NCBI RefSeq assembly: GCF_000238775.2
Contig: NZ_AFEJ02000002.1
Coordinates: 248,001-312,000, forward strand
Source: Acaryochloris sp. CCMEE 5410
GTDB taxonomy: Bacteria > Cyanobacteriota > Cyanobacteriia > Thermosynechococcales > Thermosynechococcaceae
Direction of reading: 5' to 3'
DNA length: 64,000 bases
Every line of letters begins with the position of its first letter. The first letter of the stretch is position 1. This document shows positions 27,162 through 36,568 of this stretch, one piece after another. The notes under the pieces are model-generated. The model ran no database searches. It had not been told where the DNA came from and saw only the letters and a list, made by a program, of their open reading frames with translations. The translations under genes were made by a program, and so were the position numbers.

Positions 27162-27380
27162 CCTCAATATGAACCTCTATCTGCATCTCTAAAGAATATT
27201 CAACAGAGAGGGGAATCCCTACATTGGCCAACCCAAAAGGTAGAGTTTAGTTTATTTAAATCATTCCAGGCTCATCAAGAATTGGGCTTAAAATGACGAC
27301 CCTATATTTCTTCTAGATTAGGTGCAGATAAGTAACTGATAACATAGTTTTTCTAGGTTCTTGAATAAGCTTATTTGTGA

Positions 27381-27410
27381 CTTAATCTGAGGTTTACCTA
27401 CAATTAACCT
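27381..27410 (+). promoter_or_regulatory. PHO box upstream of phoX
   Basis: Three 8-bp direct repeats CTTAATCT, GTTTACCT and ATTAACCT spaced by exactly three bases, matching the cyanobacterial PHO box consensus (three CTTAACCT-type repeats at 11-bp periodicity) bound by SphR/PhoB-type regulators. It ends 115 bases before the phoX start. Predicts induction on phosphate starvation. Confidence 0.8.
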
Positions 27411-27524
27411 TCCTCCTCAGCGGCAAAAGTTAATCTGCTAATTCTTCAGGATTTGGGTAAATTCATTACCTTTTCTTAAATTAATCACGATAGCCTTAGT
27501 CTTAGGCTCATTACCCTATATTTC

Positions 27525-29708
27525 ATGTCCATCAGCCGCAGAGAATTCTTGCTATTTATGGGCGCTGCATCCACCATGGTGGCCTGCAACGCCTCCACGA
27601 ATAGACTCTACCGTTCGTCCACGGCAACGGAAGCAACGATTTCCTTCAAGCCCGTTCGGGTCCCCATTCCCCTGGACATTGAAGGGCTATCCCCAGAACA
27701 GCAAAAGCAAACCTACAGCACCTATCAGGTCATTGATGATTTGGTCTTGCCAGAAGGCTATATCTATGACACCATCGCCGCTTGGGGAGACCCGGTTGGC
27801 GATTCTCGGTTTGGCTACAATAATGACTTTGTCTCTTTTGTAGAGACAGCACCAAACTCAGGTTATCTATCGATCAATTTCGAATATATTAGCGGTAAAA
27901 CCTGGATGCAGACCTATGAGCAGGTTTTAGGCAAGTCTCTCCCATTTGATCAAGTTCGATCCGCTATGGGACAGGAGAAAATTGATGCTTTTGCCCTACC
28001 CGCGGACAATCCGCTCAAGCAACAAATTGAAGCGATTGCCAAGGAAGGACTGATTGATCAAGGCATTGGAGTCATTGCCGTCCAAGCCCAAAAAGGCAAA
28101 TGGGTGCGCCAGCCTTCTGCACAAGATCGACGGATTTCTGGAATATCGGGGTTGGAAGATGGCCGCTATTTAAAAGCGACCGGACCTGGAGTGGCGGTAT
28201 TTACCAAGTCCAACAAACGGGGCTACGACGATAATTTGGGCAGCCGCATTATTGGCACCTTTCAAAATTGTGCGGGTGGGACCACCCCTTGGGGAACCAT
28301 CTTGAGTGCCGAAGAGAATTTTCAAGACCAAGTCCCCGAACCCGTGATGGCGGATGGCTCCTCTTTTCCCCCTTCCCATACTCCGTTTGAACTGACGGAA
28401 GATAAGGTGGATGGTCGGGGCAATCCCTTTGGTCTGGCTGGGAATAAATATGGCTGGATGGTAGAAGTCGATCCCAGCAATCCCAAGGACTATGGCACCA
28501 AGCACACCTGGCTAGGGCGGTATCGCCATGAAGCCGTTGCAGTGAATGCTATGGCAGGTCAGCCTTTGGCCGTGTATTCGGGATGCGATCGCAGGGGCGG
28601 TCATCTCTACAAATTCGTCAGTGCTGGCAAAGTCAAAAATCCCACGGACAAAGCCAACTCCAAACTTTTAGAGAACGGCATGCTCTACGGTGCCCAACTG
28701 AATGCCGATGGTACGGGTCAATGGATTCCCCTGAAAGCCAGCACTCCCATTAACCCCGTCCTTCCTAGTCAGGTTCTAGGCGAATCTGACTCTGGTCTGG
28801 TTACGTTACCCAACCCCGATCGCCAGGAAGGCGGCTACATCGACATCACTAACGATCCAGACGCCTTAACCTTCCAGCAGACCTTTCAAACCTTGGGCGA
28901 TCTCTATGAAGGCAGCGCCAGCGAACGTCAAGGGGCGATCCTGGTCGATGCTCACTATGCAGCCAATGCGGCTGGAATTACTGGCTTAGCCAGACCCGAA
29001 GACACCACCTTTGATCCAGAACAGAAGGCGCTTTTTGTGGCCTTTACTTCCGGTGGGCCAGGGGAAGATGGTGGACCCGATCAACAGATTTTTCAAGGCC
29101 CCAATGGAGAAACGCCCTACGAATATGGGTGGATTATGAAAATCATGGAGGTAGACGATCATCCAGCCGCTATGCAGTTCCGGTGGGTGATGGTTGCCGT
29201 GGGAGGGGAACCGGCTCAGGATGGCCTTGGGTTTGCCAATCCAGACAACCTAGAAATCGATGCTCAAGGCAATCTGTGGATGGTAACGGACATGTCCACC
29301 AGTAAGCACAATCTGGCCATTCCCAATCGTAGTGGTGTTGATCAATCCAAACTACGAGGAATCTTCGGCAATAATACAGCCTGGTATTTACCTTTGATGG
29401 GCACCCATGCGGGTAAAGCCTTTCCTTTTGCGATGGGTCCGATGGATAGTGAGCTTTGTGGGTTATGTCTACATCCAAATCAAAAAGCGCTCTTTTTAAC
29501 GGCCCAACATCCAGGTGAAGCAGGCGGTATCCGGCAAAAAATGGCATCTGAGACCCGAGAGATCGCCCTGCTAACCACAGATGGTCAGGAATTCCTACAG
29601 ACTCGGGATGTGCCCGTCGGTTCAAACTGGCCTGGGAAAAAAGCAACGGACCCGCCTAAACCCGCTTTGGTTGCTATCTATCGCTCGGATGGCAAAGCCT
29701 TGATTTAA
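27525..29708 (+). CDS. phoX: PhoX-family alkaline phosphatase (DUF839), Tat-exported
   Basis: A 727-residue protein with a twin-arginine signal ('SRREFLLF' followed by a hydrophobic stretch and Cys, so possibly a lipoprotein). PhoX-type motifs are visible: 'SINFEYISGKTWMQ', 'TTPWGTILSAEENFQD', 'LGRYRHEAVAVN', 'VYSGCDRRGGHLYKFVS', 'LARPEDTTFDP' and 'LCLHPNQKALFLTAQHPGE'. PhoX is a Ca2+/Fe3+-dependent phosphomonoesterase that releases phosphate outside the cytoplasmic membrane. Control by phosphate is supported by the PHO box upstream. Length and domain order look complete. Confidence 0.92.
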   Translation: MSISRREFLLFMGAASTMVACNASTNRLYRSSTATEATISFKPVRVPIPLDIEGLSPEQQKQTYSTYQVIDDLVLPEGYIYDTIAAWGDPVGDSRFGYNNDFVSFVETAPNSGYLSINFEYISGKTWMQTYEQVLGKSLPFDQVRSAMGQEKIDAFALPADNPLKQQIEAIAKEGLIDQGIGVIAVQAQKGKWVRQPSAQDRRISGISGLEDGRYLKATGPGVAVFTKSNKRGYDDNLGSRIIGTFQNCAGGTTPWGTILSAEENFQDQVPEPVMADGSSFPPSHTPFELTEDKVDGRGNPFGLAGNKYGWMVEVDPSNPKDYGTKHTWLGRYRHEAVAVNAMAGQPLAVYSGCDRRGGHLYKFVSAGKVKNPTDKANSKLLENGMLYGAQLNADGTGQWIPLKASTPINPVLPSQVLGESDSGLVTLPNPDRQEGGYIDITNDPDALTFQQTFQTLGDLYEGSASERQGAILVDAHYAANAAGITGLARPEDTTFDPEQKALFVAFTSGGPGEDGGPDQQIFQGPNGETPYEYGWIMKIMEVDDHPAAMQFRWVMVAVGGEPAQDGLGFANPDNLEIDAQGNLWMVTDMSTSKHNLAIPNRSGVDQSKLRGIFGNNTAWYLPLMGTHAGKAFPFAMGPMDSELCGLCLHPNQKALFLTAQHPGEAGGIRQKMASETREIALLTTDGQEFLQTRDVPVGSNWPGKKATDPPKPALVAIYRSDGKALI

Positions 29709-29943
29709 TCATCCCAAACGTAAACTGGATACATCAATTCCATCGTCTACTGAAAATAGCGGCTTCTGGACAGAGCGGTTACTTGGATTCCATTGCTGCT
29801 TGCAAACCACATCCACCCATCGACAAATCGAACAGGTGTAACCCTAGTTTTTGAGAAAGTGCTTCTAGCTTGACGTTCGCGTAATCGGATCGCATAAAGA
29901 TATTCAGCGTATGCTCGTCTAGCAATCAAGCTAGGACAGTGGC

Positions 29944-31631
29944 ATGGCAGATCAACTTACTGTTACGACTGAGCGTATTGATGATGTAGTGCTCCTGCTG
30001 CACATGATGATGCAAATGGGCTTACCAGAAGTGCTCAACAAACATCTTCCCCGCCACTGGAAACAGGAAGGCTTAGATTGGGGGTGGGTGATTGTGATCT
30101 GGCTTTCCTACATCCTTTCCGAAGGCGACCACCGCAAAGTAGTCGTTCGAGACTGGGTCAAGCAACGCAGCACCATGATTGCCCAAGTCTGTGGTCTGAC
30201 ATTACGGGAGACAGACTTTACCGATGACCGCCTGGGCATCGTATTGAGTAAGTTGAGTCAGCCAGAGTACTGGCAACAAATTGAGGGGGACCTTAATAGT
30301 CAAACCCTCCGTATTTATAAGTTAGACCGTTATCGTGTTCGTCTTGATGCGACCACAGTTTCTGGTGTCCATCTGGTTCATGAGGACGGACTATTCCAGT
30401 TTGGTCATAGCAAAGATGATCCGAGCCTTCCTCATCTCAAAGCCATGCTAGCCAGCCTAGACCCATTGGGTATGCCATTGGCGACTCACATTGTTTCGGG
30501 GAGCAAGCTGATGACGGACTGTACCTACCGATTTTCGAGCAAGTCCGCCAAAGCTTTACTCGGCTAGGGTTACTGTGGGTAGGTGATTGTAAGATGGGTG
30601 CCCAAGCCACACGGGCCCGAATTCATCAGCAACAACATTATTACCTGACGCCCTTAGCGAGGGTGGGTTCAGTACCTGAGTTGCTGGAACAAGGACTCAT
30701 TGATGCAGTTGCCAACGAGTCTCCTCTATTGAGAGTTCATCGTCTTGATGAGAAAGGACACCCCCAGGAAATTGCCACGGGATATGAGTTATCCAGAAAG
30801 CAGGAGCATCATCAAGCGGATGGCAACACAGTAGAGTGGACCGAACGAGTATTTTTAGTCCATTCTCCTGCTCATGCCCAACAGCAACAGCGGGGTCTGG
30901 AGCAGCGACTTAAACGAGCAACCCAAAAGTTAAACGCACTGACACCTGCCGTTGGACGCGGTAAGCGACAAGTTCGCAGCCTCTCAGAGCTTCAACAGAA
31001 GGCTAACGCCATCCTTAAAGCCCATCGCGTTGAGGGATTGATTGAATATAGCTATGAGTATCACCCAGCGGTAAAGCAACAGAAAGAGCGCTACCAAATC
31101 ACCAAAGTTACACTCATAGAAGCCGCAGTTGAGACAACACAACAACGCTTTGGCTGGCGGGTTTACGTCACGAATGCTCCCCTTGAAGAGTTGTCATTTG
31201 AGGAAGCTGTCTTGACTGTTCGGAACGCTTGGATTCAAGAAGGTGGGTTCTCTCGCTTAAAAGGTAAGCCCCTCGGGGCATCTCCACTCTTCGTGCAAAG
31301 GGATGACCAAGCCAAAGGATTGATGCATTTACTGAGTCTGGGATTGCGGATCTTGACGTTAATTGAGTTCGTTGTTCAACGTCGATTAAAGCAACAGAAC
31401 GAAAAATTGTTTGGACTCTTCCCTGGAAATCCAAAACGCGCCACTACCCGACCCACTACAGAAAGAATTCTAAGGGCGTTTAAGGACATATCTCTGACCA
31501 TTCTTGGCGTAAAAGACGAAGAATATGGACATGTCTCTCCGTTAACTTCACTGCAACAAAGAATTGTAGAACTTCTAGGCTTGCCCCCTGATATCTACTC
31601 CAGTCTTGAGTCAAGTGCTGATGAGGCTTAA
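29944..31631 (+). pseudogene. IS1634/IS4-type transposase, frameshifted
   Basis: Two consecutive frames (29944-30567 and 30594-31631) form one transposase of about 560 residues. The first has 'IVIWLSYILSEGDHRKVVVR' and the catalytic-type 'YRVRLDATTVSGVHL'; the second has 'LWVGDCKMGAQATRA', 'ALAHRV'-type linker and 'IEFVVQRRLKQQNEKLFGLF'. Near 30500 the frame changes: the sequence GGGAGCAAGCTGATG would continue correctly as GGGAGCCAAGCTGAT, so a single lost C explains the break, after which 'ADDGLYLPIFEQVRQSF' reads in the second frame. The element's inverted repeats could not be identified by eye. Confidence 0.8.
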
Positions 31632-31660
31632 ATTACAAGAGGATGAGGCAAGACATTTAT

Positions 31661-32569
31661 TCAGACTTGGATAACGCGAATGCCAAGTTCTAGAACTCGA
31701 CTGCCCCGAATGCTATTCCCATATTCATCCAGCAGGGGAGAAAATACGGCGATGCCGGCTCGGTTGGGAACCACGGCCATAATCCCCCCTGAAACGCCAC
31801 TCTTTGCAGGTAAACCGACTTTATAGGCCCATTCTCCAGCAAAGTCATACATACCGCAGGTATACATTACACTAAGAATATCTTTGACATAGCCAGATTC
31901 AACCGCCCGTTCTTGGGTGATGGGATTGATGCCCTTATGAGCTAGGGTGGCTGCCATCACGGCTAAGTCATGGCAATTCACGAGTACCGAGCATTGCTGG
32001 AAATAAAGATCAAGGGCTTCATCGATATTCTTGTCGATCATGCCAAAATTGAGCATTAAGTGGGCAATGGCTCGGTTGCGATGCCCGGTATCCCGTTCAG
32101 ACATAAACACGGGCATATCGATAAAGACTTCATGGCCCACATAGCGACGAAACATTTCCAACAATCGGTTGAGGCGCTCGGTGGGACCATTGCCTTGAAT
32201 TAAGCTGGTTGTGGCGATCGCCCCCGCATTGATCATGGGATTGTCAGGGCGTTTGGAGTCTTCGTCTAGACGAATCAGAGAATTGAAGGGATCTCCGGTG
32301 GGCTCAACGCCTACTTTTGCGAGTAAGGCGTCCCGGCCATGATCAGCAAGGGCCATGCCGTAGACAAAAACCTTGGAAATGGACTGGATGGTAAAGGTTT
32401 GCTGGCAGTTCCCTACTTGGAAAGTTTGACCATCGGTGGTGACGATGGAAATGGCAAACCAATTGGGATCGGCTTTACACAGTTCAGGAATATAGCAGGC
32501 GAGTTGTCCAGCATCTTGCTGCTGGTAGGTTTGATGTAGGGATTCGAGAAGGGCTTGTAACTCCGACAT
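31661..32569 (-). CDS. glsA: Glutaminase A
   Basis: A 302-residue serine-dependent beta-lactamase-like enzyme with '[20 protein letters not shown]' (the S-x-x-K nucleophile motif), '[20 protein letters not shown]', '[20 protein letters not shown]' and '[20 protein letters not shown]'. These are the glutaminase family signature blocks. It deamidates glutamine to glutamate and ammonia in the cytoplasm, opposite to the glutamine synthetase at 3.7 kb. Length is normal and the gene is complete. It lies just past the frameshifted transposase and converges on it. Confidence 0.95.
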   Translation of the reverse strand: MSELQALLESLHQTYQQQDAGQLACYIPELCKADPNWFAISIVTTDGQTFQVGNCQQTFTIQSISKVFVYGMALADHGRDALLAKVGVEPTGDPFNSLIRLDEDSKRPDNPMINAGAIATTSLIQGNGPTERLNRLLEMFRRYVGHEVFIDMPVFMSERDTGHRNRAIAHLMLNFGMIDKNIDEALDLYFQQCSVLVNCHDLAVMAATLAHKGINPITQERAVESGYVKDILSVMYTCGMYDFAGEWAYKVGLPAKSGVSGGIMAVVPNRAGIAVFSPLLDEYGNSIRGSRVLELGIRVIQV

Positions 32570-32620
32570 AGATTTTTCTGCTAGGTCTGGAGCTATTGTC
32601 GCAAATTGTTTAGGTTGAGA

Positions 32621-33196
32621 TCACATCGGTAAGGTCACTGGCTCAAATTCGGTTTTATTCATTTGCCGAGTTTTGACGGGGCGGGCGGGATTACCCGCAT
32701 AAATGGTCATCGGTTCTAGAGTCTTGCCTGCAACACTTCCCAGACATAACACGGCACCTTGCCCCATCGTCACCCCTGGCCCAACTATGGCTTTTGCTCC
32801 AACCCAGGATCTTGATTCTAGGTGAATCGGAGACAGTCTAAGGGCAAAATTGGGATCTCGCCAGTCATGATTGCCGGTGCCTAGATAGGCTCCTTGGGAA
32901 ATACAGACATGATCGTCAATGCGAATTTTAACCACGTTATCAAGCCAGACTTGCTCACCCAACCAGACATAATTACCAATTACAATCCGCCATGGAAATT
33001 TGATGTTGACACCAGGTTTGACTCTAACGCCTTTACCCACCTGAGCGCCAAAAAGCCGCAGTAGCCTTACTTTTAGGCCAGAGATGGGGAGCCAATAACT
33101 TCGGAACAGGGGTTGGCCGAGGAAGTACCACAGGAGCTGTTTGATATAGGGCGCACCTGGAGTGTATTGACCTACAGTGTATTGATCTAGACGCAT
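32621..33196 (-). CDS. WcaF-like hexapeptide acetyltransferase
   Basis: A 191-residue protein with the left-handed beta-helix repeat pattern ('GKGVRVKPGVNIKFPWRIVI', 'GNYVWLGEQVWLDNVVKIRI') and the WcaF-type 'AYLGTGNHDWRDPNFALRLS' containing the catalytic His, ending with 'IYAGNPARPVK'. The family O-acetylates sugars during capsule or colanic acid synthesis. It sits 2 kb from the polysaccharide island at 35-53 kb and may contribute to it, though three Uma2 genes on the other strand lie between. Cytoplasmic, complete. Confidence 0.88.
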   Translation of the reverse strand: MRLDQYTVGQYTPGAPYIKQLLWYFLGQPLFRSYWLPISGLKVRLLRLFGAQVGKGVRVKPGVNIKFPWRIVIGNYVWLGEQVWLDNVVKIRIDDHVCISQGAYLGTGNHDWRDPNFALRLSPIHLESRSWVGAKAIVGPGVTMGQGAVLCLGSVAGKTLEPMTIYAGNPARPVKTRQMNKTEFEPVTLPM

Positions 33197-33294
33197 AGCG
33201 TAAGGCAGGAAATGAACAAACTGACAGGAATCAAAATGGGGGGCTTGAGTAGAGTTGATATACTCTAGACAGCTCTTATGGGGACTTATTGGCG

Positions 33295-33942
33295 ATGCAG
33301 GTTACTGAAAACCAACCCGATGCAGCCATTGTTTATCCAGTATCGGATGGTGAACCTGTGGCAGAAACCTATGATCATCTCTACGCGATCTTAGTGACGT
33401 TAGAGGTGCTGCGACAGCATCTTGACGGACAGCAAGCGACGGTGTTAGCAAATCAGTTCCTATACTATGCCCAAGGGTTGCCGAAATTACGAGTGGCCCC
33501 AGATGTGATGGTTATTTTTGGAGTTGAACCAGGGGGGAGGGATAGCTACAAAGTTTGGGAGGAGGGAGAGGTACCTAGAGTTGTCTTTGAAATGACATCG
33601 AAGGGTACTCAACAGGAAGACCAAATTTTTAAGCGTCGCCTCTATGCTCAGATTGGAGTAGAGGAATATTGGTTGTTTGATCCAAAGGGAGAATGGTTGG
33701 AGTCTCCATTGATGGGGTATCGCCTTGTGGGGGATGACTATGTTTTGATTGCGGATAGTTGCAGTCAGGCTTTGGGGTTGCAATTACAAGTGGAAGGGAC
33801 GTTGATTGGCTTTACAAGTCTGGCGACGGGAGAACGACTATTAGCACCAGCAGAACTCAGTCATGAATTGGTACAAGAACAACAACGTGCGGAGCGATTA
33901 CGGGAACAGTTAAGGGCTTTGGGTGTGGATCCGGTTGAATAG
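33295..33942 (+). CDS. Uma2-family (DUF820) putative PD-(D/E)XK nuclease, copy 1
   Basis: About 215 residues. The Uma2 pattern is clear: 'LPKLRVAPDVMVIFGVEPGG' (PD strand), 'VPRVVFEMTSKGTQQED' (E-x-x-S), 'FKRRLYAQIGVEEYWLFDPK', which form the restriction-endonuclease-like active site P-D...E-x-S. A charged C-terminal coiled-coil tail ('ELVQEQQRAERLREQLRALG') is common in this branch. The family is greatly expanded in filamentous and other cyanobacteria and its biological role is not known. First of three consecutive Uma2 genes on this strand. ATG 33295 is preferred to TTG 33289. Confidence 0.88.
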   Translation: MQVTENQPDAAIVYPVSDGEPVAETYDHLYAILVTLEVLRQHLDGQQATVLANQFLYYAQGLPKLRVAPDVMVIFGVEPGGRDSYKVWEEGEVPRVVFEMTSKGTQQEDQIFKRRLYAQIGVEEYWLFDPKGEWLESPLMGYRLVGDDYVLIADSCSQALGLQLQVEGTLIGFTSLATGERLLAPAELSHELVQEQQRAERLREQLRALGVDPVE

Positions 33943-33971
33943 GGATATAGCAAGCAAGGGGATTTGTGATT

Positions 33972-34529
33972 ATGGTCAAGACTTCTCCTCCACTGAGTTT
34001 AGAGGAATTTCTCAAACAACCTGAGCGTAAACCGGCTTTTGAGTACATTGACGGCAAACTCTATCCTAAGCCAATGCCCAAACGTCAACATTCCTTACTG
34101 CAAAGCGAACTGTGTATGGCAATAAATGCTGCAAGTAAGCCGAACAAGGTGGCCTATGCATTTCCGGAGCTGCGCTGTACATTTGGGGGCTGTTCGCTTA
34201 TTCCGGATTTAGCGATTCTTGACTGGGATAAAATCGAGTTAGATGCAGAGGGGATTCCGGTAGATGATGTCTATATTGCACCGGATTGGACTATCGAGAT
34301 CCTTTGCCCTGATCAAAGTGCGAATCAGGTAACAGCGAATATCGTCCATTGTTTAAAGTATGGTTGTCAGTTGGGTTGGTTAGTTGATCCTAGGGATCAA
34401 TCGATTATGGTTTTTGAACCGGATCAACTTCCAACACTATTTCAAGGTGAAGAAGCTTTAATTGTTCCTAATCAAATTAACTTAACTTTATGTGCAAAAG
34501 ATATTTTTGATTGGCTTAAGTTAAGGTGA
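33972..34529 (+). CDS. Uma2-family (DUF820) protein, copy 2
   Basis: About 185 residues. The order 'SPPLSLEEFLKQPERKPAFE', 'YIDGKLYPKPMPKRQHSLLQ', 'CSLIPDLAILDWDKIELDAE', 'DWTIEILCPDQSANQVTANI' and 'GCQLGWLVDPRDQSIMVF' follows the Uma2 fold. The PD and E-x-L-x-P positions are present (the family usually has E-[IV]-x-S; here Cys-Pro replaces the Ser). ATG 33972 follows an in-frame GTG at 33966. It begins 30 bases after copy 1, suggesting a shared transcript. It is only distantly similar to copy 1, so the array is not a recent duplication. Confidence 0.87.
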   Translation: MVKTSPPLSLEEFLKQPERKPAFEYIDGKLYPKPMPKRQHSLLQSELCMAINAASKPNKVAYAFPELRCTFGGCSLIPDLAILDWDKIELDAEGIPVDDVYIAPDWTIEILCPDQSANQVTANIVHCLKYGCQLGWLVDPRDQSIMVFEPDQLPTLFQGEEALIVPNQINLTLCAKDIFDWLKLR

Positions 34530-34651
34530 TTTTTTCTGTGAAAATATGATTTTTTGGACTTTCCTTGCGACCTGAAATTTAACGGCTTAAAGCTAAACGT
34601 ATTAATTGAGTGAGTTCTGATAATACAAATTTAATTAGGATGGGTTAAGTT

Positions 34652-35242
34652 GTGCAATTAATCGAAACCAAGCCTGTTTTGCTAGACGTGCGGGGAATTA
34701 CTCTGCGTGTTACCCATGCAGAGTTTGAGCGGTTATGTCAAGACAATCCAGATCTACGGCTAGAGTTAACGGCATCAGGAGAATTGATCACCATGCCACC
34801 AGCGGGATGGGAAAGCTCGAAGCGGAATGCCGAACTGACTAGATTAGTGGGTAACTGGAATCAGGAAACTGCGTTAGGAAGAGTCTTTGATTCTTCCGGT
34901 GGCTTTACTTTGCCCAATGGCGCGGTTCGATCACCGGATGTCACCTGGATTGCGGTCTCGAAACTGGAGGGAGTCTCTGGTGATATTGCTTTTCCAGCTA
35001 TCGTTCCTGATTTTGTGATTGAATTGCGTTCAAAAACTGATGCTTTGAAAACTCTACAAGAGAAGATGAGAGAGTACCAGGAAGCAGGGGTCCAATTGGG
35101 TTGGTTGATTGATCCGCAAAACCAACAGGTTGAGATCTATCGACTAGGCAAGGATGTTGAGATACGGCGGTTACCCACTGATTTAGAGGGGGAAAATGTG
35201 CTACCGGGTTTGACAATTGATCTGGCTTGGATGTTGCATTAA
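34652..35242 (+). CDS. Uma2-family (DUF820) protein, copy 3
   Basis: A 196-residue protein from GTG 34652. Typical Uma2 blocks: 'RVTHAEFERLCQDNPDLRLE', 'LITMPPAGWESSKRNAELTR', 'LPNGAVRSPDVTWIAVSKLE', 'IVPDFVIELRSKTDALKTLQ', 'EAGVQLGWLIDPQNQQVEIY'. The SPD and E-L-R-S-K active-site elements are intact. It closes the three-gene Uma2 array, 122 bases after copy 2. Function unknown for the family. Confidence 0.88.
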   Translation: MQLIETKPVLLDVRGITLRVTHAEFERLCQDNPDLRLELTASGELITMPPAGWESSKRNAELTRLVGNWNQETALGRVFDSSGGFTLPNGAVRSPDVTWIAVSKLEGVSGDIAFPAIVPDFVIELRSKTDALKTLQEKMREYQEAGVQLGWLIDPQNQQVEIYRLGKDVEIRRLPTDLEGENVLPGLTIDLAWMLH

Positions 35243-35384
35243 GGTGGCAGTCGAACTTGCCCGGAAGAATCAGTTGATGAAATTGGTTTAATTGAAGACA
35301 TTTTGATTGTTTATCTACCGAATTATGGCTCTGAATATGGTGATGAGAATTTCTCAGAACTTCGTGTAGCTCTACTATCAATTT

Positions 35385-36278
35385 CTACAGACTCCTACCG
35401 GAGGCCAAGGAGCTTGGTTTGATGGGGTTTGGCGAATGCTTCCTTTCCTGCTGGCGTTGTTCATAGAGTTTGGCATCGACGAGGAAGCGATACCAAAAGC
35501 CTTGAAGAAAATGAAAAACCAGTCCTTCCATACCATCAAGAAAACCAAGGCCAACCGTGTAACGCAGGAGGAAATAAATAAAGGCTCGTAGGAAAAGGGG
35601 AGATCGAGAGTAAAGATTATTCTTAACCCAGCGGCGTTGCTGTGCTTGAGATCGTTGTTGATTATGGATCAGGGGGTCATCTGAATCTAAGAGAACGCCG
35701 AGCATATCTTGGATTTCACGATCGGCGTAGTGATTGTGCTTATTAGTCCAGAAAGTAAGACCTTTTTGATTTTCGTCAATGATGTCGTTCTTGAGATTGG
35801 CGATTTTGCCTTGAGATAGAACCATATGCTCATCCATCCAGCGTTGTTCGCAGGTGCCGCTGCCAGTGCGCCATATACGTAGAAGCCAAGTGGGGTAATA
35901 GCCACCGTGTTTGATCCAACGTCCCATGAAAAAAACGCGACGTTTGACTTGGTAGCCGCTAATCTCTTGGGGAGTATTGGAGAGTTTTTGCTGAAGTTCG
36001 GAGCTAAGCTCTGGTGTTACCCGTTCATCAGCATCTAACCTCATAACCCAGGAGGTTTGGATTGGTAAATTCGTAAGGGCCCAGTTTAGTTGTTTGGCAT
36101 AATTTTCAAAAGCATGTTTATAAACTTTGCAACCATATTGACGGGCAATGTCGATAGTTTCATCGGTACTACCAGAGTCAACAATATAAATATCTGCCCC
36201 GAGTGGTTGCAAGCTAGATAGACAGATTGGTAGATTAGCCGCCTCGTCTTTAGTCAGAATGATAATGGAGAGTAACAT
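35385..36278 (-). CDS. Glycosyltransferase family 2, WaaE-like
   Basis: A 297-residue GT-A-fold enzyme. The N-terminus 'LLSIIILTKDEAANLPICLS' and 'DIYIVDSGSTDETIDIARQY' bind the nucleotide sugar; 'WVMRLDADERVTPELSSELQ' gives the DxD-like motif. 'RRVFFMGRWIKHGGYYPTWL' and 'HEHM/DEHMVL' type segments are characteristic of the WaaE/KdtX-like subgroup. A hydrophobic C-terminal stretch suggests membrane association. It probably adds a sugar to a lipid-linked polysaccharide. It is the last gene (downstream end) of the minus-strand polysaccharide island. Confidence 0.9.
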   Translation of the reverse strand: MLLSIIILTKDEAANLPICLSSLQPLGADIYIVDSGSTDETIDIARQYGCKVYKHAFENYAKQLNWALTNLPIQTSWVMRLDADERVTPELSSELQQKLSNTPQEISGYQVKRRVFFMGRWIKHGGYYPTWLLRIWRTGSGTCEQRWMDEHMVLSQGKIANLKNDIIDENQKGLTFWTNKHNHYADREIQDMLGVLLDSDDPLIHNQQRSQAQQRRWVKNNLYSRSPLFLRAFIYFLLRYTVGLGFLDGMEGLVFHFLQGFWYRFLVDAKLYEQRQQERKHSPNPIKPSSLASGRSL

Positions 36279-36286
36279 AACAAGTA

Positions 36287-36499
36287 CTATTCATTAATAA
36301 TCTTTGAACAGAGCATCGCTTTCCACAGGTAGAAGATTCGCCCAGCGAACTGGAAGTTGAGATCCCTATATCCCTCAGCTTCGAGTAGGTAACTAAGCGT
36401 CTTAACTTTCCTTGCTCTTCTAGTTTTGGCAGCATTGAAAGCAACGGCTGTAATAAAAAGCTGTGGGTATTGATCAGCTAATCTTTTGCGTAAAGATAC
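36287..36499 (-). pseudogene. Possible remnant of an unidentified gene
   Basis: A 71-codon open stretch on the minus strand without a start codon reads 'LRKRLADQYPQLFITAVAFN' followed by 'KTRRARKVKTLSYLLEAEGY' and 'FQFAGRIFYLWKAML' to TAG 36287. The composition looks protein-like (amphipathic, basic), unlike the neighbouring spacer, but I do not recognise it. It lies between two glycosyltransferase genes. It could be the tail of a deleted gene or chance. Confidence 0.3.
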
Positions 36500-36568
36500 T
36501 CATATTGTTTTTATTTTGTATAGGCAGAATTATTCTGTTGAAATATTTGGAATCATCTTTTAATAAGA

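Noticed and set aside
29747..29929. 60-codon minus-strand frame between phoX and the transposase
   Set aside because: No recognisable domain or ribosome binding site.
29700..31700. Inverted repeats bounding the IS1634-like transposase
   Set aside because: CTAGCTTGA and TCAAGCTAG occur at about 29.87 and 29.93 kb, but both lie on the left side; no matching right-end copy was seen.
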